This document shows, piece by piece, positions 19,138 through 27,021 of a stretch of DNA of 64,000 nucleotides. Numbering within the stretch: position 1 is the first letter of the stretch; every line of letters starts with the position of its first letter. Source of the stretch: Paracoccaceae bacterium (GTDB taxonomy: Bacteria > Pseudomonadota > Alphaproteobacteria > Rhodobacterales > Rhodobacteraceae); contig JAHDXW010000002.1 of the NCBI GenBank assembly GCA_023383015.1, positions 1-64,000 of the forward strand, in the 5' to 3' direction. The notes under the pieces were generated by a model that was not told where the DNA came from, did no database searches, and was given only the letters and a program-made list of their open reading frames with translations. The translations under genes and the position numbers were made by a program.

Positions 19138-20397
19138 TCACGCCATGGCTAACACGGCGTTGAAATGCGCGGCCCAGGACGGCGGCGGTCGCGGAGCCGG
19201 ACGACGCGCGACGCCCGCCGCGACTGCCCGCAGGAGGTCGCAGGTTCTTGCGCGCCAAGAATACAGGTCACCCGGGGGGGCGTAAACGGGATAGTCGCCC
19301 AGCACCTCGCGGCAGGCCGGCAGGTCGGAGGCAATCACCGGGCAGCCGCGGGCCGCGGCCTCGACCGGCGGCAGGCCGAAGCCCTCGGCGCGCGACGGAA
19401 AGAGCAGCGCCGTCGCCCGGTCGGCCAGGGCCGCGACCGCCCCGTCGGAAAGCCCTGCGGCTTCGGTCACGGCATCGCTGCCACCGCCGGCGGCGGCCGC
19501 GGCGAGCGCGTCGAGCCGGCCGAGCAGCGCCGGCGCCGCCCAGCCGCGCGTGCCGGCAATGACCAGCCGCGGCGACGGGCCGGGCGGCGGGTCGGACGCG
19601 AGGCCGGCCCAGAGGTCGAGCAGCAGCGCGTGGTCCTTGCGCGGCTCGATGGTGCCGACGGCCAGGAACAGGGGGGTGCCGGAGTCGAGGAAGCGGCGGA
19701 GCCTTGCCGGCAGGGCGGCGGGGTCGGCGGCGGCAGGCTCGACCCCCAGGTGGGCGACGATGCCCGGCGGCACGCGCCCGCAGGCCGACAGATGCGGCGC
19801 GGCGGCCGCCCGCGCCGCGGCCGAGGGGTAGATGACCCCGTCGGCCGCCGCCGCAACCGCCGCGAGCCGCGCCCCGAAGGCCGCCGCCGTGCCCGGCCGG
19901 CAGTAGCCGGGATGGTCGAGCGGGATGGTGTCGTGCAGCATCACCGCGATCCTCAGCCCCGGGACGGCGCGCAGCGCCTGCATTACCGCCGCCGACAAGT
20001 TCGCATGGCCGGTGTTGAGGTAGAGCGCCCCGGCCGGGACAACGGCCGCGAGCCCGGCCGCGAGCCGGCCCGGTGACAGGCCGGCGACGGCGAGGCGGCG
20101 CAGCGCCGCCTCGGCGTGCTGGCGGCCGGCCGGCCGGGCGAGGCGCAGCCGGGCACGCCAGTCCGGCGGCCCCCAGGGCAGACGGCCCGCCAGCCGCGCC
20201 TCGAGCCCGTCAAGCCCCTCGCGGCCGAGCAGCGCGAAGCCCCCCGAATGGCGGGCAAGGCCCCAGAGCGGCGCGGGATCGGCCAGGAGGTGACGCAGGT
20301 AGGCGAGTTCGACGCGGTCGATGCCGGTGGCCGGCCCCCGGCCCGCGCGGGAGACGAGGCGCGAGACGTCGAGCAGGCGCGCGGGCGCGCCGGCCAT
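19138..20397 (-). CDS. Glycosyltransferase family 4 (GT-B fold)
   Basis: A 419-residue GT-B enzyme. It has an N-terminal acceptor domain with YLNTGHANLSAAVMQALRA and AVMLHDTIPLDHPGYC. The C-terminal donor-binding domain has LFLAVGTIEPRKDHALLLDLW, LVIAGTRGW and the EX7E-type segment FPSRAEGFGLPPVEAAARGCPVIASDLPACREVLGD, given here in parts. These are typical of GT4 rhamnosyl/mannosyl-type transferases. The gene starts 15 bp after galU ends and so probably shares its transcript. It is predicted to act at the cytosolic face of the inner membrane during surface-glycan assembly. Confidence 0.87.
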   Translation of the reverse strand: MAGAPARLLDVSRLVSRAGRGPATGIDRVELAYLRHLLADPAPLWGLARHSGGFALLGREGLDGLEARLAGRLPWGPPDWRARLRLARPAGRQHAEAALRRLAVAGLSPGRLAAGLAAVVPAGALYLNTGHANLSAAVMQALRAVPGLRIAVMLHDTIPLDHPGYCRPGTAAAFGARLAAVAAAADGVIYPSAAARAAAAPHLSACGRVPPGIVAHLGVEPAAADPAALPARLRRFLDSGTPLFLAVGTIEPRKDHALLLDLWAGLASDPPPGPSPRLVIAGTRGWAAPALLGRLDALAAAAAGGGSDAVTEAAGLSDGAVAALADRATALLFPSRAEGFGLPPVEAAARGCPVIASDLPACREVLGDYPVYAPPGDLYSWRARTCDLLRAVAAGVARRPAPRPPPSWAAHFNAVLAMA

Positions 20398-20412
20398 GCC
20401 CCGGCCGCGACG

Positions 20413-21309
20413 CTATTCGGCCGCCTTCTGCAGGGCCACGACGTCGTGGAGGAAGCGGCGCAGTTCGTCGCGCAGGTCGTCGCGCGCCAGGCCGAAGGCC
20501 ACGGTCGCCTGCAGGAAGCCGGCCTTGGAGCCGCAGTCGAAGCGCTGGCCCCGGAAGCGGAATCCCCAGACCTGCTCGCCCTTGTCGATCTCCTCGGCGA
20601 TGGCGTCGGTGAGTTGGATCTCGCCGCCCGCCCCCTGCTTCATCCGGTTGAGATTGCCCAGCACCTTCGGCGTCAGGATGTAGCGGCCGATGACCGCGAG
20701 GTTCGACGGCGCCTCTCCGGGCTTGGGCTTTTCCACCATGCCCCTGACCGACACCAGCGAGCCCATGTCCTCGGCGACGTCGAGCACCCCGTAGGAGGAG
20801 GCGCGGGCGGGCGCAACCTCCATGGCCGCGACCATGTTGCCGCCGCCGAGTTCGTTGTAGGCGTCGACCATCTGCTTGAGGCAGGGCGTCTCGGCAGCGA
20901 TCACGTCGTCGGTGAGGATTACCGCGAAGGGCTCGTTGCCGATCAGCCGGCGGGCGCACCAGACCGCATGGCCCAGCCCCAGCGGCCGGTTCTGGCGGAC
21001 ATAGGCGATGGCGCCGGAGTCCATGTTGGTGGCCTTGACCATCTCGAGCAGGTCGGTCTTGCCGGCCCGGCGCAGCGCGCCCTCGAGCTCGGGGGCGTGG
21101 TCGAAGTAGTCCTCGAGCGCCGACTTGCCGCGCGACGTGACGAAGATGAAGTCGGTGATGCCGGCGGCCCGCGCCTCGTCGATCGCGTACTGGATGAGCG
21201 GGCGGTCGACGAGCGTCATGATCTCCTTGGGGATCGACTTGGTCGCCGGGAGGAACCGCGTCCCCAGCCCGGCCACGGGAAAGACCGCCTTCGTCACCTT
21301 GCGCTTCAT
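20413..21309 (-). CDS. galU: UTP-glucose-1-phosphate uridylyltransferase
   Basis: A 298-residue nucleotidyltransferase that makes UDP-glucose. The N-terminal signature KAVFPVAGLGTRFLPATKSIPKEI and the conserved RPLIQYAIDEA, QNRPLGLGHAV, VEKPKPGEAPSN, GRYILTP and GGEIQLTDAI blocks are intact. The ATG at 21309 is chosen because the GalU family always begins with this K-R-K-V-type segment, and a longer open frame upstream shows no homology. A good sigma-70-type promoter sits ~75 bp upstream. UDP-glucose would feed the downstream glycosyltransferases. Confidence 0.96.
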   Translation of the reverse strand: MKRKVTKAVFPVAGLGTRFLPATKSIPKEIMTLVDRPLIQYAIDEARAAGITDFIFVTSRGKSALEDYFDHAPELEGALRRAGKTDLLEMVKATNMDSGAIAYVRQNRPLGLGHAVWCARRLIGNEPFAVILTDDVIAAETPCLKQMVDAYNELGGGNMVAAMEVAPARASSYGVLDVAEDMGSLVSVRGMVEKPKPGEAPSNLAVIGRYILTPKVLGNLNRMKQGAGGEIQLTDAIAEEIDKGEQVWGFRFRGQRFDCGSKAGFLQATVAFGLARDDLRDELRRFLHDVVALQKAAE

Positions 21310-21390
21310 GGAACCGACCAACTCCCCCGCGCGCCCCGGCCCGAGGCTGCGCCGCTCATGGATTTCGATATCGACCGACACTGTGGCGTG

Positions 21391-21419
21391 ATTATGGAGG
21401 GATTTGCGCGGCGCGGCAA
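21391..21419 (-). promoter_or_regulatory. Putative sigma-70 promoter of galU
   Basis: On the minus strand TTGCCG (21414-21419) and CATAAT (21391-21396) are separated by exactly 17 bp, and the -10 differs from consensus at one base only. The transcript would have a ~75-nt leader before the galU ATG at 21309. This splits the minus-strand polysaccharide block into two transcription units: cysQ-kdsB-GT2 upstream, and galU-GT4-GT2-GlcNAcT-sulfotransferase downstream. Confidence 0.55.
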
Positions 21420-21446
21420 CCGGGCGCGGCAGCACCGGCGGCCCGG

Positions 21447-22751
21447 CTAGCGCGGGCCCGGCGGCGGAAGCCCGCCGACCGGGCGGACCCGCGCGATCCG
21501 CGCCGCCTCGGCGTGGACACGGGCGGCGAAGGTCAGCGGGCGCGGCCCGGCGCCCGGGGGGTCGCGGCCGGCCCGGCCCCAGAGCCCGCCCGACTGCTCC
21601 CAGAAGCCGGCGGGATCGAAGCGCGCCCGATGCGGGCGGAAGCCGGGCCAGAGGGTGAGCACGGTGGCGACCTCGCCGGCACCGGCCGCGGCTAGGGCGG
21701 CGGCACGGCGGGAGGCGGCCGACCACGGCCGGCCTGCCAGCAGCCGGCCCGGCCGCGGGCCGGTGCCCGACAGCGCCAGGAAGGGCGGCGGATCGGACGC
21801 CGGCGGGGCGCCGAGGCCGTGGGCAGCGGCATCCGGCACCGGCAGCGGCGGGAGCGGGCGGGCCAGGCCCTCGGCTACCCCCTCGGCAAGGGTCGCCATC
21901 AGCCGGCCGACGTCGCGCGGCTCGATCCGTCCGGCCAGCATGTGGGCGACCAGCCGCCGCCGCTCGTCGGCCGCGAGCCGAGCGAGCGCGGCGCCGTGGT
22001 CGGCCGCGGGCGCGTGCCGGCGCAGGAAGACCGCCGTCGAGGCACCGATGTCGTGCAGGCCGCGCGGCACCCGGTCGGGTCGTCGCCGCTCGCTGGGAAG
22101 GAAGCCGTGGTGCACCTCCGCATCCGGGACGATGGCGGTGACGGCGCCGATGGCGGCGAGCCGGAGGTTGAGGTCGGTCTCGTCAAGGTAGAAGCGGAAG
22201 GCGGGGTCGAAGCCGCCCAGGGCGCGGAGGAGGTCGGTGCGCACCGCCATGTTGGTGCCTTCGGTCTTGACGCCGAGGCCCGGCTCGGCCCGCCAGAGCG
22301 AGACCGCCCGGTCGGGCACCGCGAAGGGCTCGGCGCGACCGGTGCGGTCGACGCGGCGCGCCCGCCACTGCCAGGAGAGCCCGTCGCGACCGCGCACAAA
22401 GCCGCCGGCGGCAGCGATGCGGGGGTCGGCGAGCGGGGCGGCGAGCCGGGCGGCCCAGGTCGGTTCGGGCACCGCGTCATCGTCGAGCAGTGCCGTCACC
22501 TCGCCGGCAGCGAGCGCGAGGCCGGCATTGCGGGCGGCGGCGATGTTGGCCTCGTCGAACAGCGCGGACTTGAGGCGGCGGCCCCAGCCGGCCTCGCGCA
22601 GGGCGGCCAGCCCCGCGGGATCGGCGACCACCACCACTTCGATCGCGGGGTGGTCCTGCAGCGCGACGCCGGCGAGGCAGGCGACCAGCGCGGCCGGCCG
22701 GCGGCGGGAGACGATGACGATGCTGGCGGTGGGCGGCGCCGCCGCCCTCAT
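21447..22751 (-). CDS. Glycosyltransferase family 2 with C-terminal extension
   Basis: A 434-residue protein with an N-terminal GT-A domain: SIVIVSRRRPAALVACLAGV, IEVVVVADP, NIAAARNAGLALAAGEVTALLDDDAVPEPTW (metal motif DDD) and NMAVRTDLLRALGGFDPAFRFYLDETDLNLRL. The last ~170 residues (from about EGVAEGLARPL) show no family I recognise but carry LTLWPGFRPHRARFDPAGFWEQSGGLWGR. The ATG at 22751 overlaps the kdsB stop (ATGA), which fixes the start. It belongs to the cysQ-kdsB-GT2 unit and probably acts in glycan assembly. Confidence 0.85.
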   Translation of the reverse strand: MRAAAPPTASIVIVSRRRPAALVACLAGVALQDHPAIEVVVVADPAGLAALREAGWGRRLKSALFDEANIAAARNAGLALAAGEVTALLDDDAVPEPTWAARLAAPLADPRIAAAGGFVRGRDGLSWQWRARRVDRTGRAEPFAVPDRAVSLWRAEPGLGVKTEGTNMAVRTDLLRALGGFDPAFRFYLDETDLNLRLAAIGAVTAIVPDAEVHHGFLPSERRRPDRVPRGLHDIGASTAVFLRRHAPAADHGAALARLAADERRRLVAHMLAGRIEPRDVGRLMATLAEGVAEGLARPLPPLPVPDAAAHGLGAPPASDPPPFLALSGTGPRPGRLLAGRPWSAASRRAAALAAAGAGEVATVLTLWPGFRPHRARFDPAGFWEQSGGLWGRAGRDPPGAGPRPLTFAARVHAEAARIARVRPVGGLPPPGPR

Positions 22752-23548
22752 TCCATCCCCATGGCCGCCAGCATCGCCTCGAGCCGGGGGACGTCGGAGG
22801 GGTTGTTCAGTTCCCAGAACTGCCGGCCGCGCGCCTCGACCTTGACGCACAGCATCGCCCGGCCACGCTCGAGGAAGCGCAGCTGCTCGAGCCCCTCAAG
22901 CCGCTCGAGCGCACCCTCGGGCCAGGCGGAATAGGCGGCGAGCGCCGCCGGGCGGAAGGCGTAGACGCCGACGTGGTGGAAGACCGGCGTCGGCTCGTCG
23001 CCGGCATAGCTGCCCGCGGTGTAGGGCACGACCTCCTTGGAGAAGTAGAGCGCCCGGCCGCCGGCGCCGAAGACCGCGGTGGTTCCGCCGACGCGTCCGG
23101 CACGCCGGTCTTCCTTCAGCGCCGCGAGCGCCGCGCCGTCGCAGCGCAGGACCGGGGTGGCGACCTCGGCGGCGGAATCGACGGCCAGCGCCTCCACCAG
23201 CGCCTCGACGAACCAGGGCGGGGTCAGCGGCGCGTCGCCCTGCAGGTTGACGACAACGTCCCACCCGGGGCCCAGCAGCCCGGCTGCCTCGGCCACGCGC
23301 TCGGTGCCGTTCAGGCAGGCGGGCGAGGTCATCACGACCTCGGCGCCGAAGCCCTCGGCGGCGCTGCGGATGCGGGCGTCATCGGTGGCCACCACCACTC
23401 GCTCGACCCCCCCGACAGCGCGGGCGGCCAGCCATGTCCGCTCCACCAGGCTGCGGGCGACGCCGGTGGCGCCGGTCAGCGCCACCAGCGGCTTGCCGGG
23501 GTAGCGGGTGGAGGCATAGCGGGCGGGGATGACGACGAGGGTACGCAT
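22748..23548 (-). CDS. kdsB: 3-deoxy-manno-octulosonate cytidylyltransferase
   Basis: A 266-residue CMP-Kdo synthetase that activates Kdo with CTP for lipopolysaccharide or capsule linkers. Diagnostic segments are VVIPARYASTRYPGKPL near the N-terminus, VVVATDDARI, the NLQGDAPLTPPW motif (QGD, with Asp as a metal ligand), RALYFSKEVVPY and HHVGVYAFRPAAL. The ATG at 23548 lies 8 bp after cysQ ends. The gene overlaps the downstream GT2 by ATGA. A longer open frame to 24382 is the antisense-free extension through cysQ and is not coding. Confidence 0.95.
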   Translation of the reverse strand: MRTLVVIPARYASTRYPGKPLVALTGATGVARSLVERTWLAARAVGGVERVVVATDDARIRSAAEGFGAEVVMTSPACLNGTERVAEAAGLLGPGWDVVVNLQGDAPLTPPWFVEALVEALAVDSAAEVATPVLRCDGAALAALKEDRRAGRVGGTTAVFGAGGRALYFSKEVVPYTAGSYAGDEPTPVFHHVGVYAFRPAALAAYSAWPEGALERLEGLEQLRFLERGRAMLCVKVEARGRQFWELNNPSDVPRLEAMLAAMGME

Positions 23549-23556
23549 CGGGGACC

Positions 23557-24360
23557 TCAGGCCGCCTGGAGCACGACGCCGGGGGCGCAGGCGATGAAGA
23601 AGGGATTCTCGTGCCCCGGCTTGCCGTAGGTCAGCGGTGCGTGGTCGTCGAAGCGCACCACCTGCCCGCCGGCACCGCGCAGCACGGCGTGGCCGGCGGC
23701 GGTGTCCCACTCCATCGTGCGACCGAGGCGTGGGTAGAGATCGGCCTCGCCGACGGCCACGAGGCAGAACTTCAGCGACGATCCGGCGGAACGAAAGCCG
23801 TCGGGGGCGACGCGGTAGCGGGCGATGTAGGCGTCGGTGGCGGCGTCGCGGTGCGACTTGGAGGCGACCACGCGCAGCGCGGCGTTGTCGGGGACGGCGA
23901 CCTGCAGCGGGCGCTGCAGGCCCGGGCGGTCGGGGTCGAAGGGGCCGGTCTCCTCGACCGACCTGCCGTCGGCGCGGGTGTAGAACAGCCGCCCGATCGC
24001 CGGAGCGTAGACGACGCCGCGCACCGGAACGCCGCCCTCCACCCAGGCGATGTTGACGGTGAAATCGCCCCGGCGCTGGACGAATTCCTTCGTGCCGTCG
24101 AGCGGATCGACGATTAGGAAGCTTGCCCCCTGACCGGCGTGGCTGGCGGCCTGCTCCTCGGTGACCAGGCGGTGCTCGGGGAAGGCCGCGCCGAGCCCGG
24201 CGGCGATGAGGCGGTCGGCGGCCTCGTCGGCGGCGGTCACCGGGCTGGCATCGGCCTTGGCGCGGACCGCGAGTTCGGGAGCGTTGTAGAATTCGAGGAT
24301 GCGCTCGCCGGCAAGCAGGGCGAGGCGGCGCATCACGTCGACGAGGCGGGCGTGGTCCAT
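23557..24360 (-). CDS. cysQ: 3'(2'),5'-bisphosphate nucleotidase
   Basis: A 267-residue Mg-dependent phosphatase of the inositol-monophosphatase superfamily that hydrolyses PAP to AMP. The EEQAASH and DPLDGTKEFVQRRGDFTVNIAW motifs provide the metal-binding acidic residues, and EWDTAAGHAVLRGAGG is the conserved C-terminal site. It is first in the minus-strand polysaccharide block, which ends with a sulfotransferase. Sulfotransferases release PAP from PAPS, so CysQ could remove that inhibitory by-product. That functional pairing is my inference from context. Confidence 0.93.
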   Translation of the reverse strand: MDHARLVDVMRRLALLAGERILEFYNAPELAVRAKADASPVTAADEAADRLIAAGLGAAFPEHRLVTEEQAASHAGQGASFLIVDPLDGTKEFVQRRGDFTVNIAWVEGGVPVRGVVYAPAIGRLFYTRADGRSVEETGPFDPDRPGLQRPLQVAVPDNAALRVVASKSHRDAATDAYIARYRVAPDGFRSAGSSLKFCLVAVGEADLYPRLGRTMEWDTAAGHAVLRGAGGQVVRFDDHAPLTYGKPGHENPFFIACAPGVVLQAA

Positions 24361-24411
24361 GGGCGGGCTCCGGGGCGGACATGCAGACGGGGAGGGCGGC
24401 AGGAGGTTGCG

Positions 24412-24439
24412 TTGAATTGCCCCAATTTCACCCTTATCC
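24412..24439 (+). promoter_or_regulatory. Possible promoter for the ABC permease gene
   Basis: Within the 149-bp divergent gap between cysQ and the permease gene, TTGAAT (24412-24417) and TTATCC (24434-24439) are 16 bp apart on the plus strand. The stretch is clearly more AT-rich than its surroundings. The -10 element is a weak match, so this is tentative. I see no equally good pair for cysQ on the other strand. Confidence 0.3.
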
Positions 24440-24509
24440 TGCGGCAGCAAGGGATCATCAAGCGATGCCGGTGCAGGGTTGCCCCGGCCGCTGCGCGACG
24501 GATCGCACG

Positions 24510-25331
24510 ATGTTCGAGACCCCACGACCGAAGACGTCCGCGCGCTCGGGGCTGGCCACGCTCGAGGTGATCTATCACGCCGCGGTGCGGTCGGTCCGCA
24601 AGTCGCACCGCAACGCGATGGTCGGACTTCTGATGAACATCCTCCAGACGGTGACTCTGGTCCTGGTGTTCTACGTCCTGTTCACCCTCACCGGCATGCG
24701 GGGCAGCGCGATCCGCGGCGACTTCCTGCTCTACATCATGTCGGGGGTGTTCCTGTTCCTGACCCACACCAAGGCGATGGGCGCCGTGGTGCGGTCGGAG
24801 GGACCGACCTCGCCGATGATGAAGCACGCGCCGATGAACGCGGCCGTGGCGATCGCCGCGGCCGCGATGAGCGCGCTTTACCTGCAGGTGCTGTCGCTGC
24901 TTGCGGTGCTGTTCGTCTATCATGTCGGCTGGACGCCGGTGGTCATCGACGATCCGGTCGGCGCGATGGCGATGCTGCTGCTGTCATGGGCGTCGGGCGT
25001 GGCGATCGGCACGGTCTTCCTCGCCGCCAAGCCGTGGATGCCCGAGGTGGTGGCGATCACCTCGTCGATCTACATGCGGGCGAACATGATCGCCTCGGGC
25101 AAGCTGTTCGTGGCCAATGCCATGCCCGGCTACATCCTGGTGTTCTTCGACTGGAATCCGCTGTTCCACACCATCGACCAGGCGCGCGGGTTCACCTTCA
25201 TCAACTACAACCCGCACTTCAGTTCGATCCCCTATCCGATCTATGTCACCCTCGCCTGCCTCGTGGTCGGGCTGATGGGCGACTTCTACACCCGCCAGCG
25301 CGCCTCGATCAGCTGGGGGGCCAAGCGGTAG
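24510..25331 (+). CDS. ABC-2-type polysaccharide export permease (KpsM-like)
   Basis: A 273-residue integral membrane protein with about six transmembrane helices. Helices such as LLMNILQTVTLVLVFYVLFTL, read in parts, alternate with conserved loops: GDFLLYIMSGVFLFLTHTKAMGAV, SPMMKHAPMN, IASGKLFVANAMPGY and FFDWNPLFHTIDQARGF. These match Rhodobacteraceae capsule/O-antigen export permeases. The ATG at 24510 gives the expected MFET-type start; an upstream ATG at 24465 is possible. The partner ATPase (KpsT-like) is not adjacent, so it must be encoded elsewhere. It is divergent from the polysaccharide biosynthesis block. Confidence 0.85.
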   Translation: MFETPRPKTSARSGLATLEVIYHAAVRSVRKSHRNAMVGLLMNILQTVTLVLVFYVLFTLTGMRGSAIRGDFLLYIMSGVFLFLTHTKAMGAVVRSEGPTSPMMKHAPMNAAVAIAAAAMSALYLQVLSLLAVLFVYHVGWTPVVIDDPVGAMAMLLLSWASGVAIGTVFLAAKPWMPEVVAITSSIYMRANMIASGKLFVANAMPGYILVFFDWNPLFHTIDQARGFTFINYNPHFSSIPYPIYVTLACLVVGLMGDFYTRQRASISWGAKR

Positions 25332-25401
25332 CGGCGGCAGCCTCGCGGCCGGCGGGTGCGGCGCGGGGCCGGAGGGGTGCCCGGGGCGCGGCGCGGGCCG
25401 G

Positions 25402-26520
25402 TCAGACCGGGTAGCGCAGGATCGCGGCCAGCGCCGCGCCGTCGGGCAGGTCGTCCCGGCGCACGCCCAGCACCTGCCCTCCCGACAGGATGACGCGCCC
25501 GGCGATCTCGTCGACGATGCCGTAGCTGTCCGCACCCGCTGCCACGGCGAAGGTGACTGCCCCGGTCGCAGCGTCGACCGTCCCGGGGACGACGCGGTCG
25601 ATGTCGACGAGCAGCGTGTCCACCGCCCCGAAGGTAGCCGCGCGGGCGGCATCGGCGATGTCGGTGGTCGCGCGGCCCTCGCCGCGGCGCTCGTCGAGGA
25701 GCGCCCGCAGCCCGGCCAGCTTGCGGGCATGGGCGGCGTCGAGCACGCCGCGGGCGCGGGCACCGAGGTCGTGGTCGGCGATGTGCTCGGGGTTACCGGC
25801 GATCGCCTCCGGGGCGAGATGGGCATAGGTGTTGACCGAGCGGAAGACCGACAGCATCGGCTCGGCGGCGGCGACGATCAGCGGCTCCTCGCGGCCCGCC
25901 AGCAGGCCCCGCAGGGCCGCGTCCACCTTGCGGGCATACTGGCGCAGCCGCGTCGGCTGGCCGGCGCCGTGGATGCGGTCGGAGGCAAAGCGGTCGTTGA
26001 TCGTGGTGGTGCCGGCGGCGGAGGCCGCATCGCGCGGCAGGCCGGGCAGCTTGACGGCGCGCGCGGGCAGGTCGGCCAGCACCTCCACCACCCGCACGCC
26101 GCCCTCGGAGATCGCCAGCACGAAGGCGTGCTGGTCCACCGATGCCGCCCTGAGCAGCGGCTTGATGTGGAAGCGGTCGGAGACCTCGAGGATCTCGGTC
26201 ACGCGGGTCGGCAGGCGGTAGTGGGCCAGCCGCGAAGGAGTGACGAAGATCGCCAGCCCGTTGGCCTGGTGCGCCCAGAAGTCGTCGTCGGCCGCGAGGT
26301 CGTCGATCTGCTCGGTGACCGGCCAGATCGTGCGCTTGGCCCGGCCGGCGGCCTCGAGCTGGGCGGCGGCCTCGCGGGCAAGCTGGCCGAGGCGGATGCG
26401 GGCCGTTCCGATCGCCTGGGTCTCGGGCGTCACCGGAAGGTAGATCGAGACCGCGGCCTCGTCGCGGGCGGCGATCAGCGCACGCAGTTCGGGGGCGGTC
26501 GGGATGTCGACGTGCAGCAT
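25402..26520 (-). CDS. baeRF-family protein (archaeo-eukaryotic release factor-like)
   Basis: A 372-residue protein resembling the bacterial archaeo-eukaryotic release-factor (baeRF) families. Recognisable stretches are AAVSIYLPVTPETQ, VSDRFHIKPLLRA, AFVLAISEGGVRVVEV, RQYARKVDAALRGLL and TFGAVDTLLVDID. They describe an eRF1-like fold of three domains, with the C-terminal part related to pelota/L7Ae-type domains. The proposed role of such proteins is in ribosome rescue or stress, but none is firmly established. The ATG at 26520 follows GAGGAG at good spacing. It is divergent from crcB. Confidence 0.75.
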   Translation of the reverse strand: MLHVDIPTAPELRALIAARDEAAVSIYLPVTPETQAIGTARIRLGQLAREAAAQLEAAGRAKRTIWPVTEQIDDLAADDDFWAHQANGLAIFVTPSRLAHYRLPTRVTEILEVSDRFHIKPLLRAASVDQHAFVLAISEGGVRVVEVLADLPARAVKLPGLPRDAASAAGTTTINDRFASDRIHGAGQPTRLRQYARKVDAALRGLLAGREEPLIVAAAEPMLSVFRSVNTYAHLAPEAIAGNPEHIADHDLGARARGVLDAAHARKLAGLRALLDERRGEGRATTDIADAARAATFGAVDTLLVDIDRVVPGTVDAATGAVTFAVAAGADSYGIVDEIAGRVILSGGQVLGVRRDDLPDGAALAAILRYPV

Positions 26521-26575
26521 GCTCAGGGCTCCTCGGCTCGGGATCCCGCGATCGGGGTCGAACCTCATCTGGCAT

Positions 26576-26606
26576 GCCGCGGGTGGGCCTGCAACCCGCC
26601 CGCGGC
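26576..26606 (+). promoter_or_regulatory. 12-bp hairpin in the baeRF/crcB divergent region
   Basis: GCCGCGGGTGGG and CCCGCCCGCGGC pair over 12 bp with one G-U, around a 7-nt loop. A consensus TTGACA (26608-26613) follows directly, but no acceptable -10 stands 16-18 bp beyond it. The hairpin is 38 bp upstream of the crcB ATG. Many crcB genes are controlled by a fluoride riboswitch. I looked for its conserved core and did not find it, so the role of this stem is open. Confidence 0.35.
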
Positions 26607-26643
26607 GTTGACAAGCCGGCGGGGTCGGCGCAGAGGGGCGGCC

Positions 26644-27021
26644 ATGATCTGGACGCTCGCACAGGTGGCGCTGGGCGGCGCTGTCGGCGCCGCGGCGCGG
26701 TACCTCACGCAGGCCGCCGCGCTGCGGCTGTTCGGCCCCGGACTGCCCTGGGGCACGTTCGCGGCCAACCTCGCGGGATCGTTCCTGATCGGTTTCCTTG
26801 CGCTCTGGCTTGCCGGGCGCGACCTGACGCGGCTGTCGCCCTTCCTCGTGGCGGGCGTGCTGGGCGGCTACACCACCTTCTCGACCTTCGCGCTGGATTC
26901 GGTGCTGCTGTGGCAGCGGGGGATGCAGGGTGCGGCGGCCGCATATGTCGCAGGTTCGGTGATCCTGTCGATCGCCGCGGCGCTGGCAGGCATGGCGCTG
27001 GCCCGGGTGGTGCCGGGATGA
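26644..27021 (+). CDS. crcB: Fluoride exporter CrcB/Fluc
   Basis: A 125-residue membrane protein with four transmembrane helices, the usual size for a dual-topology Fluc fluoride channel. GGAVGAAARYLTQ at the N-terminus, WGTFAANLAGSFLIGFL with the conserved Asn, and the GVLGGYTTFSTFALDS segment holding the polar TTFST track and the central Na+-site region are all present. It protects the cell from cytosolic fluoride. It is the first gene of a tightly overlapping operon (crcB-rluC-HAD-atp12) and overlaps the pseudouridine synthase by ATGA. Confidence 0.95.
   Translation: MIWTLAQVALGGAVGAAARYLTQAAALRLFGPGLPWGTFAANLAGSFLIGFLALWLAGRDLTRLSPFLVAGVLGGYTTFSTFALDSVLLWQRGMQGAAAAYVAGSVILSIAAALAGMALARVVPG

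Noticed and set aside
26521..26643. Fluoride riboswitch before crcB
   Set aside because: The conserved pseudoknot core is not present; only an unrelated 12-bp hairpin is seen.
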